A stretch of 64,000 nt of DNA, from the NCBI RefSeq assembly GCF_022271435.1, contig NZ_JAFIQY010000001.1, positions 1-64,000 on the forward strand, written 5' to 3'. The DNA is from Streptomyces monomycini (lineage in GTDB: Bacteria; Actinomycetota; Actinomycetes; Streptomycetales; Streptomycetaceae). Below the pieces are notes generated by a model. The model was given only the letters and a program-made list of their open reading frames with translations, ran no database searches and was not told the origin of the DNA. Positions within the stretch are counted from its first letter, which is position 1; each line of letters opens with the position of its first letter. Both the position numbers and the translations under genes were made by a program. Below are positions 35,200 to 44,029 of this stretch, in pieces.

Positions 35200-36318
35200 T
35201 CAGCCGTACAACGCCACGCGGAACAGGGCCGCAAGCGCGTGATCGATGGGGTGGGGCTGCGGCTTGCCGGAGGAGTCGAGCCTGTTCCACCTCTGCATGT
35301 TCACCGCCACCGCCATCTGCCGCTTGCCGTCGGCACGGGTCATGGCCAGCGCTCCACCGCCCCAGACCGTGCCGCCGTGCCCCCAGAAGGTGCCTTGTCC
35401 GGGCCCCTCCATCGGGTGCAGGCCGAGGCCGTAGTCGATCGTCCGTCCCTCTTGGGAGATGATCGGGACCGTACGTTGCATCTCCGCCAGCGCCGACAGG
35501 CTGACGACCGCCCCGGTCAGCAGCATGCCGAAGAAGCGGTTGAGGTCCGCGACGGTGGATGTCAGCGAGGCCGCCGGCCCCACCCATGACATGTCGTAGA
35601 CGCTGTAGTCGCGCGGCGGGTCGATCATGCCGAACCATGCCTCGTAGAGCCGCGAGTGCGGTCCCTCGACGTACGGTCCGGCGGGGAACCCGGTGTTCCG
35701 TAGCCCGGCGCGCTCGATGACGTTCCGGGTGATGTACCGCTCGGCCGTGGTGCCGGTCACCTCTTCCAGAAGTTGGACGAGGAGCAGGTAGTTGGTGTTG
35801 GAATACACCCCCGACGGACCGGCCGGGGCGCCGACGGCAGGTGCGGTGACCCCCATCCCGATCAGGTCGACCGGGTCGAACCGTGTGAAGCGGTGGTCGT
35901 CCAGACTCTGCGGTCCGGTGTCCCCGAGGGCGGGGAACGCCTTGAGGGAGGGGTAGGCGTACGGAAGGTACTCGGCGAGGCCGCTGGTGTGGTTCAGCAG
36001 CATCCGGACCGTGATCGCGTCACCGCGTTGGCCGGGGACGAGCTTCGGAAGGTATCGGCCGATCGGCGTGTCGAGACCGACCTGGCCGCTGTCGACCAGT
36101 TGCAGGACCGCGGCGGCGGTGAAGGGCTTGGTGATGCTGCCGACACGGTGCCGCATGCCGGCGGTGACGGGGCGGCCGGTGCCGACGTCGGCGACCCCGG
36201 CGGCGCCGCGCCAGACCTGGTCGCCGTCTCGCACCTCGGCGAACAGGCCCGGTATCCCGGCGCGGTGGACATTCTCCAAGGCGGCGCTCAGCATCGCCGG
36301 GTCCAGTGGGTTCTTCAC
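35200..36318 (-). CDS. Serine hydrolase, class C beta-lactamase/DD-peptidase fold
   Basis: 372 residues from GTG 36318, chosen for GAAAGGA 9 bases upstream; the frame extends to 36387. The nucleophile motif is VGSITKPFT (SxxK), the second motif YSNTNYLLL (YxN) and the third HGGTVWGGG (HxG). Lacks a signal peptide with this start, so it may be cytoplasmic and act as an esterase rather than on peptidoglycan. Divergent from a TetR gene with a palindromic operator between, so likely inducible. Confidence 0.88.
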   Translation of the reverse strand: MKNPLDPAMLSAALENVHRAGIPGLFAEVRDGDQVWRGAAGVADVGTGRPVTAGMRHRVGSITKPFTAAAVLQLVDSGQVGLDTPIGRYLPKLVPGQRGDAITVRMLLNHTSGLAEYLPYAYPSLKAFPALGDTGPQSLDDHRFTRFDPVDLIGMGVTAPAVGAPAGPSGVYSNTNYLLLVQLLEEVTGTTAERYITRNVIERAGLRNTGFPAGPYVEGPHSRLYEAWFGMIDPPRDYSVYDMSWVGPAASLTSTVADLNRFFGMLLTGAVVSLSALAEMQRTVPIISQEGRTIDYGLGLHPMEGPGQGTFWGHGGTVWGGGALAMTRADGKRQMAVAVNMQRWNRLDSSGKPQPHPIDHALAALFRVALYG

Positions 36319-36429
36319 GTCATGCGTCCTTTCGCGTTCCCAGGCGCGAGCGCCGTGACGGTCGCCCGGCCCTGGGCAGCAGGGCACGAGTGGTATGCCG
36401 GCTCGCCCGGCATCCTCTTGTCCTCATTA

Positions 36430-36446
36430 TGCACGCGGTGCGTGCA
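36430..36446. promoter_or_regulatory. TetR operator, 17-bp perfect palindrome
   Basis: TGCACGCGGTGCGTGCA between the divergent serine hydrolase and TetR genes, with an extra half-site gtgca at 36454. TAGCAT at 36463 could be the -10 of the TetR gene. Confidence 0.75.
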
Positions 36447-36490
36447 ACACCAAGTGCACAGCTAGCATGAGACCCGGCGAGAGGAGCAAG

Positions 36491-37150
36491 ATGACAGCCC
36501 GAAGGCGCTGGTCGACCGAAGAGATCCTGGACGCGGCAGCGGAACTGTTGCGCACGAGCGACGCCGAGTCGTTCAGCGTGCGCAAGCTGGCCGCGGCCCT
36601 AGGGACCGACTCCTCCAGCCTCTACCGGCACTTCCGCAGCAAGACCGAACTGCTGCGTGCGGTCGCCGACCGGATCCTCCTGGCCGCGATGGACAGCTAC
36701 CGCCCCGAGGGCGACTGGAAACAGCGCATCATGTCGCTGGCCCAGCGGGTGAGAGAGGCCTTCGGACAGCAGCCCCAGCTCGCCGCGGTCTGGGGACGCC
36801 ACGCGTCGAGCGGCACCGGCTCCCGGCTGGTCATGGAAGAAATACTGCAGGCCCTGCGCGCGTCGGGACTGCCCGACGAGGAGATTCCGACGCGGTACCA
36901 CCGGATCGCGGTCCTCCTCGCCGCGCTGATCGCCGCCGAGGCCGGAGTCAGCGCCATCACCCCCGAAGAGTACGAACAGGGCATGGAGCTCTTCCGCGTC
37001 GCGGTCCTCGGCGCCGACCCCGGACGCTTCCCCGCCCTGTCGCACTTCGCCCGCGACGTCCGCCCCCTCGGTGCAGACCGCCACGCGGCGTTCGAGGAGA
37101 TCCTCGCCACCCAACTCGCCCACATCGAGACCGCGATGCGCTCGCGCTGA
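36491..37150 (+). CDS. TetR-family regulator
   Basis: 219 residues from ATG 36491 (GAGGAG 5-8 bases upstream). Helix-turn-helix ILDAAAELLRTSDAESFSVR then LGTDSSSLYRHFRSKTELL; TetR_C-like helical domain after it. Likely represses the divergent serine hydrolase gene. Ligand unknown. Confidence 0.9.
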   Translation: MTARRRWSTEEILDAAAELLRTSDAESFSVRKLAAALGTDSSSLYRHFRSKTELLRAVADRILLAAMDSYRPEGDWKQRIMSLAQRVREAFGQQPQLAAVWGRHASSGTGSRLVMEEILQALRASGLPDEEIPTRYHRIAVLLAALIAAEAGVSAITPEEYEQGMELFRVAVLGADPGRFPALSHFARDVRPLGADRHAAFEEILATQLAHIETAMRSR

Positions 37151-37261
37151 GCGACCGGTTCGGAGGGCCGGCCCCGTAGGGGCGGGGTCCTCGCGGCAAG
37201 GCAGGCCCGGCTGCGGGTGAGTGCTCAGGGCCGGGCAGGCCGCCGACGCCACGATTGCCGA

Positions 37262-37696
37262 TCACGTGCTGGACAGGCGAAGGGCTCCGGACCAGCTCTC
37301 GCACCGGACGCGGCCGGAGCCGAAGGTGATCTCCAACGCGAGCCGCCCGCTGCGTGGGTCCCCTTCTTCGCTGACGGCCAGGACCGTGCCGCCAAGGTGA
37401 GCGGCGAACGGGGTCTCGCCGCTGATCGGTGCCACCTCGACGCGGCCCGACTCCGCCATGTCGTACCCCGCGACGGGAGCCGACGTCTCCACGGTCAGGC
37501 ACCAGTCCGAACCAGTCGTGACGTGCGTGGCGACCGCCTCGCTGTCGATCAGCCACACGTCCAGCGGTCCGGACGGGGCCTCCTCGCCGTACCGGTGCCA
37601 CGAGGCGACCACCTGCTCAAGCCGCCGCCCGACCAAGTGATCAGGACGTACGCCGGCTCCGTGCAACGGACACTCGCTCACTCTCTTCGCCTCCAC
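37262..37696 (-). CDS. Hypothetical protein
   Basis: 144 residues. Soluble, with a Trp-containing middle (VVASWHRYGEEA, DVWLIDSEAVATHVTTGSDW) and beta-rich C-terminus (VRCESWSGALRLSST). Codon use fits the organism. No recognised family and no obvious operon partner; it could be one of the streptomycete DUFs of about 140 residues. Confidence 0.65.
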   Translation of the reverse strand: MEAKRVSECPLHGAGVRPDHLVGRRLEQVVASWHRYGEEAPSGPLDVWLIDSEAVATHVTTGSDWCLTVETSAPVAGYDMAESGRVEVAPISGETPFAAHLGGTVLAVSEEGDPRSGRLALEITFGSGRVRCESWSGALRLSST

Positions 37697-37752
37697 CCGA
37701 CGACCGTACCGTCAGGCAAACCCCCAGCTCACGCACTTATTCGGGGCACGCC

Positions 37753-38812
37753 TCAGTCGGCGTCGTGAGTGGCGGGGAGGTGCAGGGTAAAGGTGGTGCC
37801 GGGGTCGGGGTGGTGGGTGTGGGCGGTGAGGGTGCCGTGGTGGCGCTGGGCGATGTCGCGGGCGACGGCCAAGCCCAGGCCGCTGCCGCCGGTGTCGCGG
37901 CCGCGGGCCTCGTCGAGGCGGGTGAAGCGTTCGAAGACCCGTTCCAGGTCTTCGGGGGCGAGTGGGGTGCCGTCGTTGTGCACGGAGATGTCCCACCCGG
38001 GTCCGCGCCGGGTGACGGTGAGGGTGACGTGGTGGGTGGCGTGCCGGTGGGCGTTGTCGAGGAGGTTGCGCAGGAGCCGGTGGGTGGCTGTGAGAGCGTC
38101 GTGGACGGCGTCGGTGCGGTGTGCGGGGTGGACGAGGGCGACTTCTCGCTGAGCGTGCAGGGCCGTGAGGGGAGAGCGGAGTTCGTGGGAGGCGTCGGCG
38201 ACGAAACGGCGCTGCCGTTCGGCGGCTTCTTCGAGGTGGTTCAAGGTCGTATTGGTGGTCTCGGCCAGCGCGCGGATCCGGTGGCGGGCCACGAGGACGG
38301 GGACCCGCCGGTGCAGATCGGTGGTGTCGGTGATGTCCGCCACCTGCGCCCGGATGGCCTCGACGGGTCTGAGGGAACGGCGGGTGGTGAGCCAGGCGGT
38401 GGCCGCCACGATCAGGGACGCTGCCGGGTCGCCGGCCTTCAGGGGAACGTCGGGGGTGGCGACCGCCGCATCGGCGTCTTCGGGCGGGACCAGGTGGTAG
38501 ACCGTGCGCCGGCACCTGCCGGGCGCATCGGCCGGGTCCGTACAGCGGTGGTCGGGGAGGGTGTAACGGGCGGCGACCGCGGTCAGATCCCGGTGGAGCA
38601 GGCGTTCGATGCGCTGGCGGACCTGCTCCCGGGCATGGCTCTGGTCCGTGGTCGCCTCGGTCGCCGTGGGTGGTGTGGGCCTGCACCGCGGCGAGTTGGG
38701 CGGTCTGCCTGAGGGTCTCGTCGTTGTCCACGGCGTACCCCTCGGCGATCAGCCCCCGTCGGAGGGCGGGGCCGACCTGGGGATCGTCCTCCACGAGCAG
38801 GATGCGGCGCAT
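37753..38812 (-). pseudogene. Collapsed response regulator-sensor kinase pair
   Basis: ATG 38812 starts a receiver domain (MRRILLVEDDPQVGPALRRG, LIAEGYAVD) that stops after about 30 residues and runs directly into a kinase sensor region (NDETLRQTAQLAAVQAHTT). After a frameshift near 38668 the kinase continues: linker, H-box DASHELRSPLTAL, then RLLRNLLDNAHRHA, the G-box GGSGLGLAVARDIA and the end at 37753. About 70 residues normally between the H-box helices and the N-box are missing. Two deletions plus a frameshift destroyed an OmpR-EnvZ-type pair. Confidence 0.8.
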
Positions 38813-39169
38813 GCCTATAAGCCTGGCACACCGTTCGTTCTGGTTTCTTAAGGAAACTTCAGCTTCCCGGTAGGCCGGAAGCCGGTTCCGGATCTTCAGG
38901 TTTTCTTCGGGTCGGTGTGCGCAGAATGCGGCCGTCCAGCCCTTCCGGTACCGCACCGGGAAGCACCGCTGCGCGTGCTGCTGCCGTTCCGCCTGCCATG
39001 CCCGGGCGGGAGGGAAGGTGGCCCGACCGGCCCGTCGGTGCCACCCGGTCATTTCGAGTGCACTGCCGACAAGAGCTTCTTTCGTGCCGGGCCACCTCGT
39101 CTTCTCCTCGCACGGCCAGGACGGATACGGCCGAATTGAACTCACGTTGCTTTTAAGGTTGAACGACTC
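38813..39169. other. Intergenic region before the glycosyltransferase
   Basis: About 355 bp. Slightly less GC-rich at 39120-39170, likely the glycosyltransferase promoter; no defined site and no gene. Confidence 0.4.
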
Positions 39170-40453
39170 ATGCACATCGTTTTTCTCATTCACAACGCTT
39201 ACGGCATCGGAGGCACGATTCGAGCCACGTACAATCTGGCTTCGGTTCTGGCCGAGCAGCATGACGTGGAAATCGTCTCGGTGTTCCGGCACCGCGATGT
39301 TCCGGTCATGGGTGTTCCGGCGAAAGTGGGGCTCACCCCGCTCGTGGATCTGCGTGCCGCGTCTGCCGATTTCGAGGGCGACGACCCCCGTCATGCGGAG
39401 CCGGCGAGGATCTTCCCGCGCACGGACGGACGGCACAGGCAGTACAGCCGTCTCACGGACTCCCGTATCGGTCACTGTCTGTCGCGGCTGGAGGCCGACG
39501 TGATCGTCGGTACCAGGCCTGGCCTCAACGCACACATCGCGCGCCAGGCCCGCCCGGCCGGTGTCCGCGTGGGGCAGGAGCACCTGACCTTTTCGGGGCA
39601 TGGTTTCCGGTTGCGGCACGAGATACGCCATCGCTATCAGTTGCTGGACGCCATCACCACCGTTTCCGAATGCGACGCCCGGTCGTATCGGCAGCTCGAT
39701 CTGCCGGGGGTACGGGTGGAGGCGATACCGAACAGCGTTCCCCGGACGTCCGTCGCGTCGGCTGACGGTAGCGGCAAGGTCATCGTCGCCGCGGGACGAC
39801 TGATCCCGCTCAAACGGTACGACGTTCTGGTGAAGGCCTTCGCCGAGGTGGCCGAGACATACCCGGACTGGCGTCTCCGTATCTTCGGCGAGGGTGACAC
39901 CACGGGCGACGAGAAGGATGCGCTCACCCATCTGATCGATGAACTCGGACTGGGTGAGCATACGCAGCTCATGGGCAAGGTCGATCCGCTGGAACCGGAA
40001 TGGGTGAAAGGTTCGATCGCCGCCTCCGCTTCTGATCGCGAGTCGTTCGGCATGACCATCGTCGAGGCGATGCGGTGTGGTCTGCCCGTGGTCTCCACGG
40101 ACTGCCCTGTGGGGCCTCGTGAAATCGTCAAGGACGGTGTCGACGGTTACCTGGTGCCGCCCGGCCAGGTCGACGCCATGGCCAAGGCACTGCTGAAGCT
40201 CGTGGGCGACGACCATCTGCGGCGGAGGATGGGTGAGGCGGCGCTGAAGAACTCCGCTCGCTTCGATCCCTCGCTGATAGCTGAGCGGCACCAGGATCTC
40301 TATCAGGATCTGCTGCGGCGCGGCCCTGGACGTCGTTCGATCGGCTTCGGGCGGGAGGCTGGATTTCGCGCACGCACTCACGCCATGGACACCGCGCACG
40401 CCGTGCGGGCCGCTACGCGTTCCATGGCGGGCAAGTTCGGTCGTTTCAGGTAG
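39170..40453 (+). CDS. Family 4-type glycosyltransferase
   Basis: 427 residues. GT-B fold: N-terminal domain starts MHIVFLIHNAYGIGGTIRAT, where GGTIR is the acceptor-side loop; C-terminal domain has VAAGRLIPLKRYDVLVKAFA (sugar-nucleotide binding Arg/Lys), RESFGMTIVEAMRCGLPVVS (the EX7E motif) and DGYLVPPGQVDAMA. No signal peptide or membrane helix; cytosolic, probably membrane-associated. Alone in its neighbourhood, so the acceptor (cell wall polymer or metabolite) cannot be inferred. The C-terminal tail after about 385 is basic. Confidence 0.9.
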   Translation: MHIVFLIHNAYGIGGTIRATYNLASVLAEQHDVEIVSVFRHRDVPVMGVPAKVGLTPLVDLRAASADFEGDDPRHAEPARIFPRTDGRHRQYSRLTDSRIGHCLSRLEADVIVGTRPGLNAHIARQARPAGVRVGQEHLTFSGHGFRLRHEIRHRYQLLDAITTVSECDARSYRQLDLPGVRVEAIPNSVPRTSVASADGSGKVIVAAGRLIPLKRYDVLVKAFAEVAETYPDWRLRIFGEGDTTGDEKDALTHLIDELGLGEHTQLMGKVDPLEPEWVKGSIAASASDRESFGMTIVEAMRCGLPVVSTDCPVGPREIVKDGVDGYLVPPGQVDAMAKALLKLVGDDHLRRRMGEAALKNSARFDPSLIAERHQDLYQDLLRRGPGRRSIGFGREAGFRARTHAMDTAHAVRAATRSMAGKFGRFR

Positions 40454-40614
40454 CTCCAGGGCGAGCGCGCGGTTGCGGGTCTGGGGCGTCCCGCGATGAA
40501 TGACGGATGCGCCTACGGCCCGTGGGCCGTGGGAGCGCGACCTGGCCTTCGACGCAGAGTGCTTCGGTGTCGAAGCCCGCGAGGTCGTCCACGGCTGGAG
40601 CATGCCGGTCGGCT

Positions 40615-40631
40615 GATACCTGGCAGGTATC
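40615..40631. promoter_or_regulatory. Isolated 17-bp palindrome
   Basis: GATACCTGGCAGGTATC, perfect 7-bp arms, mid-way between convergent genes with no promoter expected. Possibly an operator of a lost gene. Confidence 0.4.
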
Positions 40632-40783
40632 ACGGCGTACCGGATCGGTCTTGGACGCTCACCACGCATCGTCAACATGTCGAGCACCATGGGTTCCCTG
40701 ACGTCGCAGACAGGTCCCACCACGAGATGTCTGGCGCACGTCCCCGTAGCCAGGTTGACCTGCTACGGCGTAACGGCGAAGGG

Positions 40784-40818
40784 CTGGCCTTGACCGTCGG
40801 CCTCCCGGTCAAGGCCAG
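40784..40818 (-). terminator. Hairpin terminator of the hydroxylase gene
   Basis: Perfect 13-bp arms ctggccttgaccg and cggtcaaggccag, 9-nt loop, 20 bp beyond the hydroxylase stop. Confidence 0.7.
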
Positions 40819-40838
40819 CCTGTCAGAGCCAGCCGGTA

Positions 40839-42008
40839 TCACCCGGCCACGCCGGACATCACCACCGGCTCCAGCAGGGCTTCCAGGCTCTTTCGGGCGA
40901 TCTGCTTGCGGAACTCCCCTTCGTAGGAAGCGTCCCCGGAGTCGTGCACCGTCTCGGTCACCCAGACCGCGGACGCCTGCCGCTCCCACGTGTGGTTCAG
41001 GCAGGTGTCGGAGTAGCTGTCGAGCAGACGGGAATCGTGCTTCTCGACCTGCTGGATCAGCGCGTGGGCGAGCACATCGGCGTCGTGCAGGGCGAGACTC
41101 ATCCCTTGCGCGCTCATCGGGCAGATGAGGTGCGCGGCGTCCCCGACCAGGTAGAGCCTGCCGTAACTCATGGGGCTGAAGACCACCCCGCGGAGCGGCA
41201 CGACCTGCTTGCTCGTGATCGGGCCCTTGGGTGCCACGGGCGCACCGAATCGAGCTTCCAACTCGCTCCAGATCCGCTCGTCCGGCCATTGTCCGGTGGT
41301 GTCGGTGAGCGGGCACTGGAGGTAGAGACGGCTTGTGTCCGCGCCGCGAGTGATCTGCGCGGCGAAACCGCGGGAGTGCACTGCCAGCACGGCCAGGGGG
41401 TCAGCCGGGACCTCCGCCATGGCGGACAGCCAGGCATATCCGAACTCATGGGTGGAGCAGGTGAGGACGTCGGCGGGGATGGCTGTCCTGCTGACGCCGC
41501 GGTAGCCGTCGCTGCCGGCGACGAAGTCGCAGCTGACGGTCCGCGTCACGCCGTCGGCGTCCCGGTAGTGGACGAGGGGATGCTCGGTGTCGATGTCGTG
41601 GAGTGAGATGTCTTCGGCCTCGAAGCGCAGGTCGCCGCCGTCGCGGAGAAAGACTTTGACGAGATTCCGGACGAGGGTCCGCTGGGGGCAGTACACGCCG
41701 TCGTCACCGTCCACGGTGCCGCCCGTCTTCCACTGCCGCTTCTCTCCGTCGATCAGCAGCGGCATACCCGCGTCGGAGGAACCGTGGCTGTGGCCCTCTA
41801 TGACGTCGCCCAACCCCCACGCGTGCAACACGCGTACCCCGTAGGCGTCGAGAGATCCAGCCCGGTGCCGCTGCTCCACGTATGCGCGGCTGTACTTTTC
41901 CAGGACGACGCAATCGATCCCCTTCCGCAAAAGGAAATTCCCCAGCGCCAGTCCGGCGACTCCGCCTCCGACGATGACGACGGCTGTGTCCTTGCCGGTC
42001 TTGGTCAT
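40839..42008 (-). CDS. PobA-like FAD-dependent aromatic hydroxylase
   Basis: 389 residues from ATG 42008, preceded by AAGGAG and GGAG. FAD-binding GxGxxG: AVVIVGGGVAGLALGNFLL with EKYSR; the middle DFVAGSDGYRG (DG motif) and the second FAD motif LYLVGDAAHLICPMSAQGMS match group A flavoprotein monooxygenases. Length and the RAGSLDAYGVRVL segment fit 4-hydroxybenzoate 3-monooxygenase, although substrate residues were not checked. An AraC gene lies 218 bp upstream on the same strand, a usual arrangement for pobA. Product could be protocatechuate; no ring-cleavage gene for that is nearby. Confidence 0.82.
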   Translation of the reverse strand: MTKTGKDTAVVIVGGGVAGLALGNFLLRKGIDCVVLEKYSRAYVEQRHRAGSLDAYGVRVLHAWGLGDVIEGHSHGSSDAGMPLLIDGEKRQWKTGGTVDGDDGVYCPQRTLVRNLVKVFLRDGGDLRFEAEDISLHDIDTEHPLVHYRDADGVTRTVSCDFVAGSDGYRGVSRTAIPADVLTCSTHEFGYAWLSAMAEVPADPLAVLAVHSRGFAAQITRGADTSRLYLQCPLTDTTGQWPDERIWSELEARFGAPVAPKGPITSKQVVPLRGVVFSPMSYGRLYLVGDAAHLICPMSAQGMSLALHDADVLAHALIQQVEKHDSRLLDSYSDTCLNHTWERQASAVWVTETVHDSGDASYEGEFRKQIARKSLEALLEPVVMSGVAG

Positions 42009-42226
42009 GTGGTCTCCAGCTCCTTGCAGAGTGCGATGCGGGGCCGAACGCGGGAGAGCGTGAACGGCCGTGCCGCCCGGGTGGTGCGGCGCGCTGACCT
42101 CCACACTGGACCCGGCAACTGATGTCGACCACCGGCGAATGCACTCGGGATACCGGAAAGCCGCCAACTTGACGCCGTCCAGCTTGGCGGAGCCCGTCTT
42201 CTGCCCGGCGCGACGTGCGCCGTCCC
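42009..42226 (-). promoter_or_regulatory. Promoter region of the hydroxylase gene
   Basis: 218 bp between the AraC stop and the hydroxylase start; no ORF called. Probable site of AraC control, but no repeated site was recognised. Confidence 0.35.
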
Positions 42227-43018
42227 TCACCGTCGTTCGTTACGCAGGTCCGCTTGGTAGCTTCCGGGTGTCTGCCCGACGATCTCGGTGAACGCCTCGA
42301 TCAGGCTGGTGGGGTTCGACCACCCGCACGCCATCGCGGTGTCGGTGACCGACATGCCGTTGGTGAGGTGGGCCAGGGCGTGCTGAATGCGCAGGGTGGT
42401 GCGCCACCGGTGGAAGCTCATGCCGAGTTCGGTGTGGAACAGACGGCTCAGGGTGCGCTCGCCGGCTCCCACGACGCGTCCCAGCTCGGCCAGGGTCGCG
42501 AACTGAGCAGGGTCGGCGTGGAGGAGGTCGGTGACGGCCCGGAGCCGGTCGTCGCTGGGTGCGGGCAGGTGCAGTGACTGTTCGGGGGTGTCGGAGAGTT
42601 CGTCGATGACCACGGCGAGCAGCCGCTCGTGAGCGCCGGGGCGGGACTCGGGCCGGTCGCCCGTCAACGCCAGCACGGCCTCTCGCAGCAGGGGGCTGAC
42701 GGCGAACACGCTGGGATGTTCCACGAGTTGACCGCACAGGGCGACCGGGATGTTCAACAGGCGTGCGTCGGTGCCGCCGTAGAAACGGTGGGAGTGGGCA
42801 AAGCCGGGCGGTGTCCACGTCATACGGTTGGCCGGTGCGACCCAGGTGCCGCGTTCGGTCGTGGTGGCAAGTGTGCCGGCCGCGGCATACACGAGCTGTC
42901 CCTGGACGTGGGAGTGGGGAGCCAAGTGATAGCCGTGCGGCAGCCATCCGGCGCCGCTGGGACTGTGCTGCGGTTCCGGATCCGAAAAACCCGACGACGG
43001 CTGGCGGCTTTTTGGCAT
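42227..43018 (-). CDS. AraC-family regulator
   Basis: 263 residues from ATG 43018. N-terminal cupin (HLAPHSHVQGQLVYAAAGTL, then WTPPGFAHSHRFYG) and C-terminal double helix-turn-helix LAELGRVVGAGERTLSRLFH then SVTDTAMACGWSNPTSLIEA with TPGSYQADLR at the end. This is the AraC group with an RmlC-like sensor domain. Likely activates the downstream hydroxylase. A perfect 16-bp inverted repeat sits 5 bases before the start. Confidence 0.9.
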   Translation of the reverse strand: MPKSRQPSSGFSDPEPQHSPSGAGWLPHGYHLAPHSHVQGQLVYAAAGTLATTTERGTWVAPANRMTWTPPGFAHSHRFYGGTDARLLNIPVALCGQLVEHPSVFAVSPLLREAVLALTGDRPESRPGAHERLLAVVIDELSDTPEQSLHLPAPSDDRLRAVTDLLHADPAQFATLAELGRVVGAGERTLSRLFHTELGMSFHRWRTTLRIQHALAHLTNGMSVTDTAMACGWSNPTSLIEAFTEIVGQTPGSYQADLRNERR

Positions 43019-43022
43019 GGGG

Positions 43023-43057
43023 TGCAAGCCTACCGGCGAGGCGCCGGTAGGCTTGCA
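43023..43057 (-). promoter_or_regulatory. Perfect 16-bp inverted repeat before the AraC gene
   Basis: Arms tgcaagcctaccggcg and cgccggtaggcttgca, 3-nt centre. It is 66 bp past the XRE stop and 5 bp upstream of the AraC start. It may be a terminator for the DUF2975-XRE operon, an AraC operator, or a hairpin that controls AraC translation. Confidence 0.75.
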
Positions 43058-43122
43058 CTTCGGCGAGTGTCCGCCGCGCGGGTTCCGCGAAGTCGTCGCG
43101 GTGGGTCGCGTCCCGCCGAGCC

Positions 43123-43383
43123 TCAAGCAGGATCCACGGGGGCGGCCGGCCCGGTGGAGTCGGTAGGGTCGTGGGTGATCAGGTCGCCCGGCTGGCACTG
43201 GAGGACGTCGCAGATTCTCGACAGGGTCGAGAAGCGGATGGCCCTGGCCCGGCCGTTCTTGAGCACGGACAAGTTGACGACGGTGATGCCCACCTGCGCG
43301 GACAGCTCCGTGAGCGTCATGCCGCGCTCGGCGAGGAGTCGGTCGAGGTGGATCCGTATCGCGTGGAACTCCTCTTCGGGCAT
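43123..43383 (-). CDS. XRE-family small regulator (YozG-like)
   Basis: 86 residues. One helix-turn-helix, RIHLDRLLAERGMTLTELSA then VGITVVNLSVLKNGRARAIR, with CDVLQCQPGDLI typical of the Xre/YozG type. Its start overlaps the stop of the DUF2975 gene (ATGA), a known pair in Gram-positives. Likely autoregulates through the twin TATCG-N5-CGA sites upstream. Confidence 0.9.
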   Translation of the reverse strand: MPEEEFHAIRIHLDRLLAERGMTLTELSAQVGITVVNLSVLKNGRARAIRFSTLSRICDVLQCQPGDLITHDPTDSTGPAAPVDPA

Positions 43384-43967
43384 CAGATGGTCCCTTCGAG
43401 GTCCTTTCTCATGTGCACACCCTCGCGCATGATCTTACCCATGATCACAGCGGCGAGTCCGGCGAGGACGAGCACCAGCGGTCCGGTGACCGTCGGCCCG
43501 GAACCCACGACCGGCGCCATACTGCCGACGAGCCAGGACTGTGACCACCCGGCGACAAGGCCGGCCAGCAGCGTGCCCGCGGTGACGAACCAGCCGAGTA
43601 CGGAGAGCTGTCGTGACACCGTGTCAGTGAACGGCCCCTGCTGCACGACAGCCTTCAGCAGTCGGGAGAAGAGCAGCAGCGCGAGGGAGCCGAACAGCAG
43701 CCAGGGCAGTTCGCCGCCGAGGTCCGCGGCGCGCTGCCCTGCCGAGGGGCCGGCCTGGCAGAGGCGCGTGGCGCTGCCGGACGCTTTCACCCCTTCGCCG
43801 ACCGGCAGGTCGTCCGACAGGAAGGCATTGCGCCAGAAGTCCGTCTGCACGCAGACCTCCCCGTCATCGAGCATGTGCGTGACCCCTGTGCCGATGAAGG
43901 CGAGCCCGCAGAGCACCGCCAGTGCAAAGGTGACCGAGGTCAGGGCCCTCGTGAGTCGCGTGTCCAT
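43383..43967 (-). CDS. DUF2975-family membrane protein
   Basis: 194 residues with four hydrophobic segments: TSVTFALAVLCGLAFIGTGV near the N-terminus, LPWLLFGSLALLLFSRLLKA, SVLGWFVTAGTLLAGLVAGW, and GPLVLVLAGLAAVIMGKIM. The motif LLKAVVQQGPFT then QLSVLGWF is characteristic of DUF2975. Always paired with an XRE regulator as here; function unknown, possibly membrane stress sensing. Confidence 0.9.
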   Translation of the reverse strand: MDTRLTRALTSVTFALAVLCGLAFIGTGVTHMLDDGEVCVQTDFWRNAFLSDDLPVGEGVKASGSATRLCQAGPSAGQRAADLGGELPWLLFGSLALLLFSRLLKAVVQQGPFTDTVSRQLSVLGWFVTAGTLLAGLVAGWSQSWLVGSMAPVVGSGPTVTGPLVLVLAGLAAVIMGKIMREGVHMRKDLEGTI

Positions 43968-43979
43968 CGCAGCCTCCCC

Positions 43980-44029
43980 TATCGTTTTTCGATACCCCCA
44001 AGACTAGAACGGCATATCGATAATCGACA
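43980..44029 (-). promoter_or_regulatory. Twin operators before the DUF2975-XRE operon
   Basis: TATCGTTTTTCGATA (43980-43994, perfect TATCG-N5-CGATA) and TATCGATAATCGACA (44015-44029, one mismatch) in an AT-rich patch directly upstream of the operon. Confidence 0.65.

Larger units (their letters stand above)
40454..40838. other. 385 bp without a gene
   Basis: Contains a 17-bp palindrome and a strong hairpin, both listed separately; otherwise nothing recognisable. Confidence 0.5.

Noticed and set aside
37712..40723. 1003-codon open frame on minus
   Set aside because: It spans the antisense of the glycosyltransferase and frame-shifted TCS remnants; only a 30-residue receiver stretch has family character.
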